Part shown: positions 44,156-53,574 of the stretch, in pieces
Layout of the letters: the number at the start of each line of letters is the position of its first letter
Numbering within the stretch: the first letter of the stretch is position 1
Origin: Epibacterium ulvae
GTDB lineage: Bacteria; Pseudomonadota; Alphaproteobacteria; Rhodobacterales; Rhodobacteraceae
Reading direction: 5' to 3'
Assembly (NCBI RefSeq): GCF_018678075.1
Contig: NZ_JAHHIR010000050.1
Coordinates: forward strand, 1 to 64,000
DNA: 64,000 nt
Translations under genes and position numbers: made by a program
The notes under the pieces: model-generated
The model's database searches: none
What the model was told of the DNA's origin: nothing
What the model saw: only the letters and a program-made list of their open reading frames with translations

Positions 44156-45463
44156 CTATCCCTGCGGACGGACGCTGTTTGGCAGCCATGTCGCAAGTTC
44201 CGGCCAGGCCACCAGGATCACCACCATCAGCAGCATCAGCCCCACCATAGGAATGGCGGTTTTTGCGATGTAGGAAATCTCGTGCCGGGTCATGCCTTGC
44301 AGCACAAAGAGGTTGAACCCAATAGGCGGCGTGACCTGCGCGGTTTCAATCACCACCACCAGGAAAATCCCAAACCAAATCACATCAATCCCGGCGGTCC
44401 GGATCATCGGCTCCACAATCGCCATGGTCAGGACAACCGAGGACAGACCGTCCATGAACATGCCGAGAATAAGGTAGAAGACGGTGAGCACCGCAATCAG
44501 CGCAACCGGTGACAGGTTGTAGCTTTCGATCAAAGTGGCCATCGCGCGCGGTAGGCCGGTAAAGCCCATCGACAGCGACAGGAACTCAGCCCCCATCAGG
44601 ATCAAGGCGATCATCGCAGATGTCTTGGTCGCGCCCATCAAGCTGACAGAGAAGGATTTCCAGTTCAGCGAACCTTGCAACAGCGACAGCCCCAATGCGC
44701 CCAGAACGCCAACAGCGGCGGCTTCGGTTGCGGTGGCAAGGCCCATGTACATCGACCCGATCACCACAAAGACCAGCCCCAAAACGGGCACCAGAAACCG
44801 GCTTTCGGAGAGCATCGCGCCAAAGGACATGCGCGGTTCCGGGGCCGGACGCGCGCCTTTGCCAAAGTAGTGCCACCCAATGATGTACGTGGCAAACAAC
44901 CCAGCCAGCACGAGGCCAGGCAGAACGCCGGCCATGAACAGTTTGGTGATGCTTTCGTTCACCGTCACGCCGTAAACGATCAACGTAAGCGACGGCGGGA
45001 TCATTAGGCCCAGTGTCGCGGCACCGGCCAATGTGCCAATGATCATATATTCCGGATAGCCGCGTTCGCGCAGGGCCGGGATCGACATTTTGCCCACCAT
45101 ATTGAGCGTTGCAGCAGAAGAGCCAGAAACCGCAGCAAAAATGGTGCAGCCGGCGATATTGGTGTGCAGCAGGCCTCCGGGTAGGAACCGCATCCACGGT
45201 GCAAGGCCGCGAAACAGATCTTCGGAGAGACGGGTGCGATAGAGGATCTCTCCCATCCAGATAAACAGCGGCAGCGCGGTCAGGGTCCAGGACGAAGCTC
45301 CAGACCATATTGTGGTGACCATGGCGTCGCCCGCGGGGCGGGAGGTGAACAGCTCCATCCCTACCCAGGCGACGCCCATCAACGCCATGCCGATCCACAC
45401 CGAACCGCCCAACAGGGCAAAGAGTGTGAAGATAAAGATTGCAGTTGCATAAAGCTCGGTCAT
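44156..45463 (-). CDS. dctM: TRAP transporter large permease (DctM)
   Basis: A 435-residue, about twelve-helix large subunit of a TRAP transporter. Family segments include FAAVSGSSAATLNMVGKMSI, GTLAGAATLGLMIPPSLTLI and QVTPPIGFNLFVLQGM. It works with DctQ and the binding protein DctP. ATG 45463 overlaps the dctQ stop (ATGA). The frame is open 45 codons upstream but those overlap dctQ and have no family match. Confidence 0.92.
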   Translation of the reverse strand: MTELYATAIFIFTLFALLGGSVWIGMALMGVAWVGMELFTSRPAGDAMVTTIWSGASSWTLTALPLFIWMGEILYRTRLSEDLFRGLAPWMRFLPGGLLHTNIAGCTIFAAVSGSSAATLNMVGKMSIPALRERGYPEYMIIGTLAGAATLGLMIPPSLTLIVYGVTVNESITKLFMAGVLPGLVLAGLFATYIIGWHYFGKGARPAPEPRMSFGAMLSESRFLVPVLGLVFVVIGSMYMGLATATEAAAVGVLGALGLSLLQGSLNWKSFSVSLMGATKTSAMIALILMGAEFLSLSMGFTGLPRAMATLIESYNLSPVALIAVLTVFYLILGMFMDGLSSVVLTMAIVEPMIRTAGIDVIWFGIFLVVVIETAQVTPPIGFNLFVLQGMTRHEISYIAKTAIPMVGLMLLMVVILVAWPELATWLPNSVRPQG

Positions 45464-46173
45464 TCGACGCCTTCCTGCTGGATGTGGACTTCGCAGGTTG
45501 CAAGAAGGCGGGTCAGATGGTCCCAGACGGCAACAGCCAGCAAAACGGTGCCGATTGACATCGGAATTTGCGGCAGCCAGATCGGCGTGTAGACCCAATC
45601 CGATCCGCTCTCAGCCCAGAGCCTCCCCCAGTTCCACGGCCAGGTGCCAAACATAGAGACGGACGTCAGCAGCCATTCCGGCACAAAATCCTGCCCCTGG
45701 GTGCGGTCGTTGATCAGTTCCGACAGGAAATTGGTCTTAATCGCGTAGCGGGCAAAATACGTGGCGACACAGGCGGACAACAACATGGCCACCGCATCCA
45801 GCCAGAACCGGTGGCCGTTTTTGCCATTCAACAAGATCGACACACGAATATGCGCCCCTTGGGTCAAAGCATAGGCCAGCGCAAAGAACGAGGTCGCAGC
45901 CATCGCATAGCCGGAATATTCGGTGGATCCCGGAAAGGTGAGCGAGGACCAGCGCGCCACCATTTGTGCAACGATCAGCAGCAAAATACTGACCATGAAA
46001 AAGGACGCCACGACGCCAGCCGCCACATAGACCTTGTCGAGGACGCGCCAGATTGGACGCAACAGCCCCACCATCATCGGACCTTGAAACAGGCACAATG
46101 CGGCGAGGCAGGTTGGAAAAACAAACAGCCAGACCCACAATGGTAGGCCCAGCACAAGATGCCAGTCTCGCAT
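45460..46173 (-). CDS. dctQ: TRAP transporter small permease (DctQ)
   Basis: A 237-residue small subunit, longer than a typical DctQ (about 170) because of an extra N-terminal helix pair (LPLWVWLFVFPTCLAALCLF). The core has FPGSTEYSGYAMAATSFFAL and AHIRVSILLN, the usual DctQ signature. ATG 46173 follows a GGAG site; another ATG nine codons upstream has none. An additional region of about 45 residues (ELINDRTQGQDFVPEWLLTS) lies before the last helix. Confidence 0.88.
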   Translation of the reverse strand: MRDWHLVLGLPLWVWLFVFPTCLAALCLFQGPMMVGLLRPIWRVLDKVYVAAGVVASFFMVSILLLIVAQMVARWSSLTFPGSTEYSGYAMAATSFFALAYALTQGAHIRVSILLNGKNGHRFWLDAVAMLLSACVATYFARYAIKTNFLSELINDRTQGQDFVPEWLLTSVSMFGTWPWNWGRLWAESGSDWVYTPIWLPQIPMSIGTVLLAVAVWDHLTRLLATCEVHIQQEGVE

Positions 46174-46230
46174 GATATTCTCCGCAAAAAGGTCCTGCAC
46201 CTTGGGCAGCGCAGGACCAAAAGGATGAGG

Positions 46231-47196
46231 TTACTTGGCGGCGAATGCGTCCAGAATGGCCTGTCCGTCGTCACCAACGGTTTCAAGCCATTCGGCGGTC
46301 ATTTTGGCACCGATGGTTTCCAGCTCCGCCTTGAAGCCGTCTTCTGCGTCTTCCACGGTCATGCCATTGGCTTCTAGCTGTTCGAAATACCAATTGGCAA
46401 GCTCTTCCGATTTGGCAAGGCAGGCGGCGCCCGTTTCATCTGCGGCCTTTTGCAGACCGGCTTTGGCAGCGTCGTCCAGCCCGTCCCAGATGCCTTTGTT
46501 GACCATCACATAGTTGCGCGGCAGCCAGGCGTTGACCTTGTAGTAATGGGTCAGATGTTCCCAAACCTTGCGGTCATATCCGGTTGACCCGGATGAGATA
46601 AAGGCCTCCGCCACGCCGGTTGCCAGCGCCTGGCTCAACTCGGCCGCCTCAATCTGCACGGGGATCATGCCCAGCTGTTCGGCAAAGGTCGCCGTAGCGG
46701 TGTTGTAGGAGCGGAATTTTATGCCTTGGGTGTCGTCAGATGAGCCCACTTCTTTTTTGAAATAAAACCCCTGGCCCGGCCATGGGCAGGAATAGAGCGT
46801 GACTAGGTTTTGTTCGGCCAGCACTTCGTTGACGGGACCTTTGGCGGCCTGCCACAGGGCTTCGTTGTCGGCATAGGTCGTGGCGACAAAGGGCAGGTTG
46901 TCCCAGCCCAGAATGGGGGACTCGTTGGCGTGGGCCGACATGAAACGCTCACCGATTGGGACCTGACCTGTCTGCAAAGCGCGCTTTATCTCAGCGCCGC
47001 CATAGAGCGAGCCGCCCGGATGCACAGTGATGTCCACGGCGCCATCGGTGTAGTCGCGGACCTTATCGGCAAAAGCCACGGCCATTTCGGAATGGTAATT
47101 GCTGGCGGAATAGGCGGTGGGCATGTCCCATTTTTCGGCGATGGCAGATGTCGCGCCGAGCGCGAGCAGTAAGCTGACGGTTGATACGGATTTCAT
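46231..47196 (-). CDS. dctP: TRAP transporter substrate-binding protein (DctP)
   Basis: A 321-residue periplasmic binding protein with a signal peptide (VSTVSLLLALGATSAIAEK). Family features are VHPGGSLYGGAEIKRALQTG, FRSYNTATATFAEQLGMIPV and the conserved ligand segment AAELSQALATGVAEAFISSG. An AGGAGTG site precedes the ATG at 47196. It is first in the operon DctP-DctQ-DctM and next to a DadA-like oxidase gene, which suggests an amino-acid or amine ligand. Confidence 0.9.
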   Translation of the reverse strand: MKSVSTVSLLLALGATSAIAEKWDMPTAYSASNYHSEMAVAFADKVRDYTDGAVDITVHPGGSLYGGAEIKRALQTGQVPIGERFMSAHANESPILGWDNLPFVATTYADNEALWQAAKGPVNEVLAEQNLVTLYSCPWPGQGFYFKKEVGSSDDTQGIKFRSYNTATATFAEQLGMIPVQIEAAELSQALATGVAEAFISSGSTGYDRKVWEHLTHYYKVNAWLPRNYVMVNKGIWDGLDDAAKAGLQKAADETGAACLAKSEELANWYFEQLEANGMTVEDAEDGFKAELETIGAKMTAEWLETVGDDGQAILDAFAAK

Positions 47197-47229
47197 TGGT
47201 GGCACTCCTGTTGGTTTTATCGGTTTTTC

Positions 47230-48480
47230 TTATGCACGCTTGGTAAAGCGCATTGGGTCAAAGGGGCTGAGGTCCGCATTTGGCGTATCCCCTCCGATCA
47301 AATCAGCTATGAGGCGACCTGTTTTCGGGCCACCGGTCAAGCCGATATGATGATGTCCAAAGGCCGTAAAAACGCCAGAGCCGCGAATTTCACCAACCAG
47401 TGGGAGACTGTCTGTGGGGGCAGGGCGGAAGCCCAGCCATTCTTTTTCGGACTCTGCAGTGAGGCCGGGAAACATCCGACGGACGCTTTTGCGCAGCAGA
47501 TCCAGAGGGGCACGGGATTTCGTCTCGCTCAAGCCGCCAAACTCCACAACGCCCGCACAGCGCAGACCGGCTGCCATGGGGGTGGCGACAAATTTCCCTT
47601 CAGCCAGCATCATCGGGGCATTGGGCGTCTGGCTCGGGCCTTTGAACAGGATGTGATAACCGCGCTCGGCTTCTAGCGGCACCTGCACACCCAGTTTTTG
47701 CATCAATGGCTTCGACCAAACCCCCGCCGCCAGAACTGTATGGGTGCAGGGAAAGGCGCCCTGATCGGTCTCAACCGCTGTGATCTTGTCGCCGGTATAG
47801 GTGAAATCCTTCACCTCGGCCTGAACGCGTTTTCCGCCCATCTCTTCAAAGACCTGCACCAGATCCTGCACATAGTTGGCAGGATCCGTCACATAGCCGT
47901 GGTCTTTGTTCACAGCCAGAAGCCCCGCGTCCTGGCCGAGGATGGGTTCGCGGGCGCGCACCTCTGCGCCTTCGACAATCTCGGGCTCAAACCCTGCGTC
48001 GCGGCGCAGATCCCAGGCAAATCGGTCGGCCTCAAAGGCGGCGCGGTCGCGGTACACATAGCTGTAGTCGCTGGTTTTGACCCATTTCGCGGCTGGCGTT
48101 CCTGCGGACAGGGCGAGGTGCTGATCCACGCTGTCGCCCAGAAGCGCGTTCAAACCGTGGGAGATCCGGGTCGTGTCCTTTGCATTGGCATTTGCCATGT
48201 AACGCGCGAGCCAGGGCAGAAGGCGCGGCAGGTGGCGCCAGCGCATGAACAGTGGAAAATTCCGGTTCAACAGATATCCCGGTGCTTTGGCCATCAGACC
48301 CGGACCGGTGACCGGAACCACAGAACAGCGCGCCAGGATACCGCCATTGCCAAAGGACGCGCCGTGGCCGGGCGTGTTCTTGTCGATCAATGTCACGTCC
48401 AGCCCTTTGCGCCGCAGCCACAGCGCGCTTGCTGCACCCACGATCCCGGCACCAATGACGACCACAGAAGGCTTGTTCAT
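47230..48480 (-). CDS. DadA-like FAD-dependent amino acid oxidoreductase
   Basis: A 416-residue protein of the D-amino-acid dehydrogenase/oxidase class. The FAD motif is VVVIGAGIVGAASALWLRR, followed by the SFGNGGIL segment. The C-terminal FTAFGHHHIGLTGGPKTGR matches the FAD-site tail of this family. It would oxidise a D-amino acid, a cyclic imino acid such as D-hydroxyproline, or sarcosine-like amine at the membrane. It sits 33 bases from dctP and on the same strand, so uptake and oxidation are probably one unit. ATG 48480 follows GGAGCGAAT. Confidence 0.85.
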   Translation of the reverse strand: MNKPSVVVIGAGIVGAASALWLRRKGLDVTLIDKNTPGHGASFGNGGILARCSVVPVTGPGLMAKAPGYLLNRNFPLFMRWRHLPRLLPWLARYMANANAKDTTRISHGLNALLGDSVDQHLALSAGTPAAKWVKTSDYSYVYRDRAAFEADRFAWDLRRDAGFEPEIVEGAEVRAREPILGQDAGLLAVNKDHGYVTDPANYVQDLVQVFEEMGGKRVQAEVKDFTYTGDKITAVETDQGAFPCTHTVLAAGVWSKPLMQKLGVQVPLEAERGYHILFKGPSQTPNAPMMLAEGKFVATPMAAGLRCAGVVEFGGLSETKSRAPLDLLRKSVRRMFPGLTAESEKEWLGFRPAPTDSLPLVGEIRGSGVFTAFGHHHIGLTGGPKTGRLIADLIGGDTPNADLSPFDPMRFTKRA

Positions 48481-48581
48481 ATTCGCTCCACACATTCGAC
48501 TGCGGCTAGAGTGGAGAGCGCTTGGCATCATTTCAAATACAAAAATTTGCCAAAGACATCACGAAAAATTATAAAACCGCC

Positions 48582-49490
48582 ATGAAGCCCAGATTTCGTC
48601 AGCTCCAAGCCTTTCACGCCATTATGGATAGCGGCACTGTGACCGGTGCCGCTGAAAAACTGGGCATTTCCCAGCCCGGAATTTCCAATCTCCTGTCTCA
48701 ATTGGAAGCCAGCAGCGCCATCAAACTGTTTGAACGGCTGCATGGGCGTCTGATCCCAACGCCCGAGGCGGATATTCTGTTTGAGGAAGTCGACACTTTG
48801 GTGCGGGGTTTGGAACGCACAAGTCAGACGCTGAATGATTTGCAAAGCAACCGGTTGGGACAGTTGCAGGTGGCCTCGCAGCATTCGATCTCATTTGGGT
48901 TCATGCCGCGCCTGATCGCTGAATTTGCAGCCGAACGGCCTGACGTGACGATTTCGTTCCAGTCGCAGTATTCCGGCAAGGTTCAGGAATGGGTTGCTGC
49001 GGGATTGTTTGAAATCGGGATCTGCGAAGCACCGCTGTTTCACGAAAACCTCGACGCTGTTTTGTTGCAGTTTGAGACCTACATCGCCGTGCCCAATGGG
49101 CATCCGTTGGCACAGCACGAGGTGCTGACGCCACGGTTGCTACGCGACACCCCTTTTGTTGTGATGGGACCGCAACATCCGACGCAGCGACGCCTGCGGC
49201 AGGCCTTTGATGACGCGGGCATCCCGCTCAGGGCGCGGGTGCATTCGCATTTGTTCAAGAACCTTCTGAGTTTTGTAAAGCAAGGCATGGGGGTCGCGCT
49301 GGTGGATCAATTCGCCTCCGAAGATGATCAGGAGCTTGGCGTGACTATGTGCAGGTTTGCGCCCCAGATTCCGATGGAGATGGCCGTGGTGACCTCAAAA
49401 TCCCGGCAAATGTCGCGGGTGGGGCAAGATTTCCATGATCTGCTGATCAAGACGTTGCGCGCGCGTGCGACCGCAGCACCGTCACGCTAA
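48582..49490 (+). CDS. LysR-family transcriptional regulator
   Basis: A 302-residue LysR protein with the HTH at about 4-62 (FRQLQAFHAIMDSGTVTGAA, then LGISQPGISNLLSQLE). It is transcribed away from the DadA-like/TRAP genes, so it is their probable regulator. The divergent gap is about 100 bases and contains CTTGGCA and TGCCAAAG half-sites. ATG 48582 is preferred; the frame is open 20 codons upstream. Confidence 0.87.
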   Translation: MKPRFRQLQAFHAIMDSGTVTGAAEKLGISQPGISNLLSQLEASSAIKLFERLHGRLIPTPEADILFEEVDTLVRGLERTSQTLNDLQSNRLGQLQVASQHSISFGFMPRLIAEFAAERPDVTISFQSQYSGKVQEWVAAGLFEIGICEAPLFHENLDAVLLQFETYIAVPNGHPLAQHEVLTPRLLRDTPFVVMGPQHPTQRRLRQAFDDAGIPLRARVHSHLFKNLLSFVKQGMGVALVDQFASEDDQELGVTMCRFAPQIPMEMAVVTSKSRQMSRVGQDFHDLLIKTLRARATAAPSR

Positions 49491-49518
49491 GGGTTGGCGA
49501 CCTGCGGCAGGGTGCGGG

Positions 49519-50193
49519 TCATTTGCCACGGGTTTCCCGGATCGAGACGCCGAATTCCGCACGAAAGGAACGTGATAGGGAAACACCGGAAGAGAACCCA
49601 CAGCGCAATGCAATCTGTTCCTGGCTCAGCTGCGTATCCTCGGCCAGTGTGCGGGCGCGTTTCAGGCGAAACAGGTGGCAATACTTCCCCGGTGTCAGCC
49701 CCAATTCAGCCTGAAACAGCCCGTTTAACGACCGCTCCGACAGCGACGACCGCGCGGCCAATTCAAACGTGGTGAGCGGCTGTTCGATATCTTCCGCCAT
49801 GACATCCAGTGCGGCCAGCAATTTGGCAGAGCCTTGCTCGCGCAGTCGTACCGCGCCGCGGCCGATCTCGCTCTGCCGCTCTGGGTCGTAGATGAACATG
49901 GTGGAGGCATCAAAGGCTGCGGCCGCACCAAAATGGCCCTGGATGAGGGACAGGATCATATCTAAGGCCGTGCTTGCCCCGCCGCATATCATGAACCGGC
50001 CAGAGCGGAAAAAGCGGGCTGTTGTCACCTCGACCTCGGCAAACGTGTCCAACTCCTGCCAATGGAGCGTTGCCTTGTGCCCGTCCAACAGACCAGCGGA
50101 GGCGAGCACCCACGTGGCGGCGTCAATCGCCAGCATCATCGTGGCCTTTCGCTTCGCCTCCATCGCAGTGCACGTTGCGAAAGCGTGATCCAC
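49519..50193 (-). pseudogene. GlxA/AraC-type regulator, 5' truncated
   Basis: A 224-residue frame. The C-terminal half is a complete AraC-type HTH (FELAARSSLSERSLNGLFQA, then the RCGFSSGVSLSRSFRAEFGV segment). The N-terminal half has only the last part of the DJ-1/PfpI-like domain that these regulators carry (LAIDAATWVLASAGLLDGHK, ATLHWQELDTF). Relatives are about 310-330 residues, so roughly 100 N-terminal residues are missing. The gene probably lost its 5' end when the arsenate operon arrived at its right edge. Activity is doubtful. Confidence 0.7.
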
Positions 50194-50318
50194 GTTCCTT
50201 CAGCGCTCCAAGTGCCAAATTCATTTTCGACGTCTGCACCGCGCCGGTCGACGGGGAGCATTTCGATCGAGGTCGGAGGCGGTAGGGCGCCCGTTACAAA
50301 ACTTTCACTTTTAAATCC

Positions 50319-50346
50319 CCATAATTCATATATTCATGAATTATGG
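50319..50346. promoter_or_regulatory. ArsR-type operator overlapping the start codon
   Basis: A perfect inverted repeat with 11-base arms, CCATAATTCAT and ATGAATTATGG, around a six-base spacer. It is AT-rich like known ArsR operators. The start codon of the downstream fusion gene (50343-50345) lies inside the right arm, and no Shine-Dalgarno sequence precedes it, so the transcript may be leaderless. Repressor bound here would block transcription directly. Confidence 0.8.
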
Positions 50347-51182
50347 AACAATATGTCTCAAATCGCCTGTCTACACTCGGCCACCCGCAACGGTTGGCTC
50401 TGTTTCGCCTGTTGATGCGTCGCTATCCGGATCGCGTGCCCGCGACCGAATTGGCGCAGGCGCTTGGGTTGAAACCAAACACGCTGTCGACCTATGTGAA
50501 TGCGCTCAAACAGTCCGGTTTGATTGCGCAAGAACGGGTCGGAACCTCGCTGCGCTATAGCATCGACATGGATGCCGCGCGCGAAACCTTTGACTACCTT
50601 CTGCACGACTGTTGCAGAGGACGTCCCGAAATTTGTGCCCCCTTTATCAACCCCGCCTCAAATGGAGAAATTCCAATGAACAGCGGTATGTACAATGTTC
50701 TTTTCATCTGCACCGGTAACTCTGCGCGCTCAATCTTTGCAGAAACGATCCTGCGTGACCTCGCAGGTGATCGTTTTGTCGCCTATTCGGCCGGCACCCA
50801 GCCCCGCTCGGAACTGAACCCGTTTGCGATCGAAGTTCTGCAGCAAAAGGGCCACGATGTCGCGGCGCTGCGGTCCAAAAACGTGTCCGAATTCCAAGGC
50901 GTGGATGTGCCGGAATTTGATTTCGTCTTTACCGTATGTAATCAGGCCGCAAACGAAGATTGCCCCTCCTGGCATGGTCAGCCGATCAGCGCTCATTGGG
51001 GCCTGCCTGATCCGGTCAAAGTCGAAGGGTCCGACGCCGAAAAGAGCCTGGCGTTTCAACAAACCTACGGCGCTTTGCGCAACCGGATGATCGCCTTTAC
51101 TGCCCTGCCACTTACATCGCTCGACCGTCTGTCCCTGCAAAAAGCAGTCGATGAAATCGGTCAATCCAGCGAAGAAGGATAA
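50343..51182 (+). CDS. ArsR-ArsC fusion (regulator plus arsenate reductase)
   Basis: A 279-residue two-domain protein. Residues 1-90 form an ArsR winged helix (LGHPQRLALFRLLM, LGLKPNTLSTYVNALKQSGL). Cys90, Cys91 and Cys98 lie just after it and resemble the three-Cys As(III) site of AfArsR-type repressors. Residues about 115-279 are a low-molecular-weight phosphatase/thioredoxin-linked ArsC with CTGNSAR (Cys123 to Arg129) and the shuttle pair Cys199/Cys207. It thus carries both a sensor and the As(V)-to-As(III) enzyme that makes the ligand. No dedicated As(III) exporter gene is in the window. Confidence 0.88.
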   Translation: MEQYVSNRLSTLGHPQRLALFRLLMRRYPDRVPATELAQALGLKPNTLSTYVNALKQSGLIAQERVGTSLRYSIDMDAARETFDYLLHDCCRGRPEICAPFINPASNGEIPMNSGMYNVLFICTGNSARSIFAETILRDLAGDRFVAYSAGTQPRSELNPFAIEVLQQKGHDVAALRSKNVSEFQGVDVPEFDFVFTVCNQAANEDCPSWHGQPISAHWGLPDPVKVEGSDAEKSLAFQQTYGALRNRMIAFTALPLTSLDRLSLQKAVDEIGQSSEEG

Positions 51183-51187
51183 TTTAA

Positions 51188-52186
51188 ATGACTGTTTATG
51201 CTCTCAACGGCCTTGGCCGTATCGGCAAGCTCGCCCTAAAACCACTGCTGGCCCAAGGGGCCAAGATCGCATGGATCAACGACGCGGTGGGTGACCCTGA
51301 GATGCACGCGCATCTGCTGGAATTTGACACGATCCACGGGCGTTGGGACGCTGATTTCTCTTTTGAAAGCGACAGCGTCACCATCGACGGCGTTCAGCTA
51401 CCGTTCATCGGCACACGTGACATTTCCGAGCTGCCGCTGGAGGGTGTGGATGTTGTCATCGACTGTACCGGTGTTTTCAAAACCGAAACCAAGATCCAGC
51501 CTTACTTTGACGCAGGTGCCAAAAAAGTGGTGGTCTCTGCGCCGGTCAAAGACGGGGAAACCGCCAATATCGTCATTGGCGTCAACCAAGAAACCTATGA
51601 GCCCGCGCGCCACAATATCGTCACGGCAGCAAGCTGCACAACCAACTGCCTTGCGCCGGTTGTGAAGGTGATCCACGAAAACCTGAAGATCAAACATGGC
51701 TCCATCACAACGATCCATGATGTGACCAACACACAGACCATCGTGGACCGTCCGGCCAAAGATCTGCGCCGCGCGCGCTCGGCTCTGAACTCCCTGATCC
51801 CCACCACAACTGGCAGCGCGACAGCGATCACTTTGATCTACCCCGAGCTCAAAGGCCGTCTGAATGGTCACGCGGTGCGGGTTCCCTTGCTGAATGCCTC
51901 GCTGACCGACTGTGTGTTTGAGGTCGAACGCGAGACCACCGCCGAAGAAGTCAACGCCATGTTCAAAGAAGCCTCTGAAGGGGCGTTGAAAAATATCCTG
52001 GGCTATGAGGAACGCCCGCTGGTCTCCACGGATTACACCAATGATCAGCGTTCCGGCATTGTGGATGCGCCATCGACCATGGTTGTGAACGGCACCCAGG
52101 TCAAAGTCTATGCGTGGTATGACAATGAAATGGGCTATGCGCACCGTCTGGTCGACGTCGCCCTTATGGTCGGAGCCTCCCTATGA
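51188..52186 (+). CDS. ArsJ-associated glyceraldehyde-3-phosphate dehydrogenase
   Basis: A 332-residue GAPDH with the NAD motif [16 protein letters not shown], the catalytic Cys150 in [10 protein letters not shown], and [10 protein letters not shown]. In ars operons with arsJ this isozyme makes 1-arseno-3-phosphoglycerate from arsenate and glyceraldehyde-3-phosphate; the adjacent MFS protein exports it. That reaction is established for ArsJ systems and inferred here from the gene pair. The gene lies five bases after the fusion gene and overlaps arsJ by four. Confidence 0.9.
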   Translation: MTVYALNGLGRIGKLALKPLLAQGAKIAWINDAVGDPEMHAHLLEFDTIHGRWDADFSFESDSVTIDGVQLPFIGTRDISELPLEGVDVVIDCTGVFKTETKIQPYFDAGAKKVVVSAPVKDGETANIVIGVNQETYEPARHNIVTAASCTTNCLAPVVKVIHENLKIKHGSITTIHDVTNTQTIVDRPAKDLRRARSALNSLIPTTTGSATAITLIYPELKGRLNGHAVRVPLLNASLTDCVFEVERETTAEEVNAMFKEASEGALKNILGYEERPLVSTDYTNDQRSGIVDAPSTMVVNGTQVKVYAWYDNEMGYAHRLVDVALMVGASL

Positions 52187-53475
52187 CGGATCAGGCAACG
52201 CGGCCTGAAGGCATGTCAGCCTATATTGCTGTCACCGCTGCCTATTGGGCCTTTATGCTGACAGATGGTGCGCTGCGCATGCTGGTGCTGTTGCACTTTC
52301 ACACCTTGGGCTTTTCCCCGGTGCAGCTGGCCTATCTGTTCGTGCTGTATGAAATTGCCGGGGTCATCACCAATCTTTGTGCCGGTTGGATTGCTGCGCG
52401 GTTTGGTCTGACGTCGACGCTTTATGCGGGGCTGGGTCTGCAGGTTGTGGCGCTTTTGGCGTTGGCGCAGCTTGATCCCAGCTGGACGGTCACTGTCTCA
52501 GTCCTGTTTGTGATGCTGGTACAAGGCGCAAGCGGAGTGGCCAAGGATCTGGCAAAGATGTCGTCCAAGTCGGCCGTCAAACTGCTGGCACCATCAGAGG
52601 ACGCAGGCCTTTTCCGTTGGGTGGCCATCCTGACCGGCTCCAAAAACATGGTAAAAGGGCTCGGCTTCCTGTTGGGGGCCGCTCTACTTGCGCTGTTCGG
52701 CTTTGTCTGGGCGGTGCTTGGCATGGCGGCGATCCTGGGTGTGATCCTGCTGGCGGTGCTTTTTGCGATGCCTCCGGGTCTGCCCAAGGGGCGCAAAGGG
52801 GCCAAGTTCTCTGAGGTCTTTTCCAAGTCCGCAAATGTGAACTGGCTGAGCGCCGCGCGGGTGTTCTTGTTCGGCGCGCGCGACATCTGGTTTGTTGTTG
52901 GTATCCCGATCTATTTCTACGCGGTGCTGTCTGATGGCACCGAGGAAGGCAACCGGGGCGCGTTCTTTCTGATCGGCACCTTTATGGCGGTTTGGGTGAT
53001 TCTGTATGGGTTGGTCCAGGCCAATGCACCCCGCATTTTGCGGGCCAAGGACCGGACGGACGACGCGTTGATTTCGGTGGCACGTGGATGGGCCTGGGCC
53101 TTGGCTGTGGTGCCGGCTGTACTGACTGCTGCCGCTTTGGTCGCAGGCGCGCCACATCTGTGGCTGACAGTCAGCGTGGTGGTTGGTTTGTTGGCGTTTG
53201 GTGCAATCTTTGCGGTCAACTCGTCACTGCACTCCTACCTGATCCTGTCTTTTACGCAGGCGGAACGGGTGACGATGGATGTGGGCTTTTACTATATGGC
53301 GAATGCGGCAGGGCGTCTGGTTGGCACCTTGCTGTCCGGTCTGACCTATCAGATCGGCGGTCTGCCCCTGATGCTGGGCGTTGCGGCTGTCATGGTTGCG
53401 ACCTCGGCTCTGGCGGTTGGGTATCTGAAACCGGGACCCAACGGCGCAGATAAATCCCAGCCAACACAGGCCTGA
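52183..53475 (+). CDS. arsJ: organoarsenical efflux MFS transporter ArsJ
   Basis: A 430-residue, twelve-helix major facilitator transporter. Adjacent to a dedicated GAPDH, it matches the ArsJ arrangement that exports 1-arseno-3-phosphoglycerate, which then breaks down outside to arsenate. Features include [20 protein letters not shown] at the N-terminus and [20 protein letters not shown] with [14 protein letters not shown] after it. The start overlaps the GAPDH stop. The C-terminus is short and hydrophilic ([13 protein letters not shown]). Confidence 0.9.
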   Translation: MTDQATRPEGMSAYIAVTAAYWAFMLTDGALRMLVLLHFHTLGFSPVQLAYLFVLYEIAGVITNLCAGWIAARFGLTSTLYAGLGLQVVALLALAQLDPSWTVTVSVLFVMLVQGASGVAKDLAKMSSKSAVKLLAPSEDAGLFRWVAILTGSKNMVKGLGFLLGAALLALFGFVWAVLGMAAILGVILLAVLFAMPPGLPKGRKGAKFSEVFSKSANVNWLSAARVFLFGARDIWFVVGIPIYFYAVLSDGTEEGNRGAFFLIGTFMAVWVILYGLVQANAPRILRAKDRTDDALISVARGWAWALAVVPAVLTAAALVAGAPHLWLTVSVVVGLLAFGAIFAVNSSLHSYLILSFTQAERVTMDVGFYYMANAAGRLVGTLLSGLTYQIGGLPLMLGVAAVMVATSALAVGYLKPGPNGADKSQPTQA

Positions 53476-53484
53476 TATGATTGA

Positions 53485-53517
53485 TGGAAAGCCTGCGATC
53501 ACCGCGCAGGCTTTCCA
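53485..53517 (+). terminator. terminator hairpin of the arsenate operon
   Basis: Thirteen-base arms (TGGAAAGCCTGCG / CGCAGGCTTTCCA) around a seven-base loop, ten bases after the arsJ stop. There is no long T run. Confidence 0.65.
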
Positions 53518-53574
53518 TCGCGCGCCATCGAACTGGCACCGGACGCAGAGCCTTTGCCGGTTTAATACGTGCTC

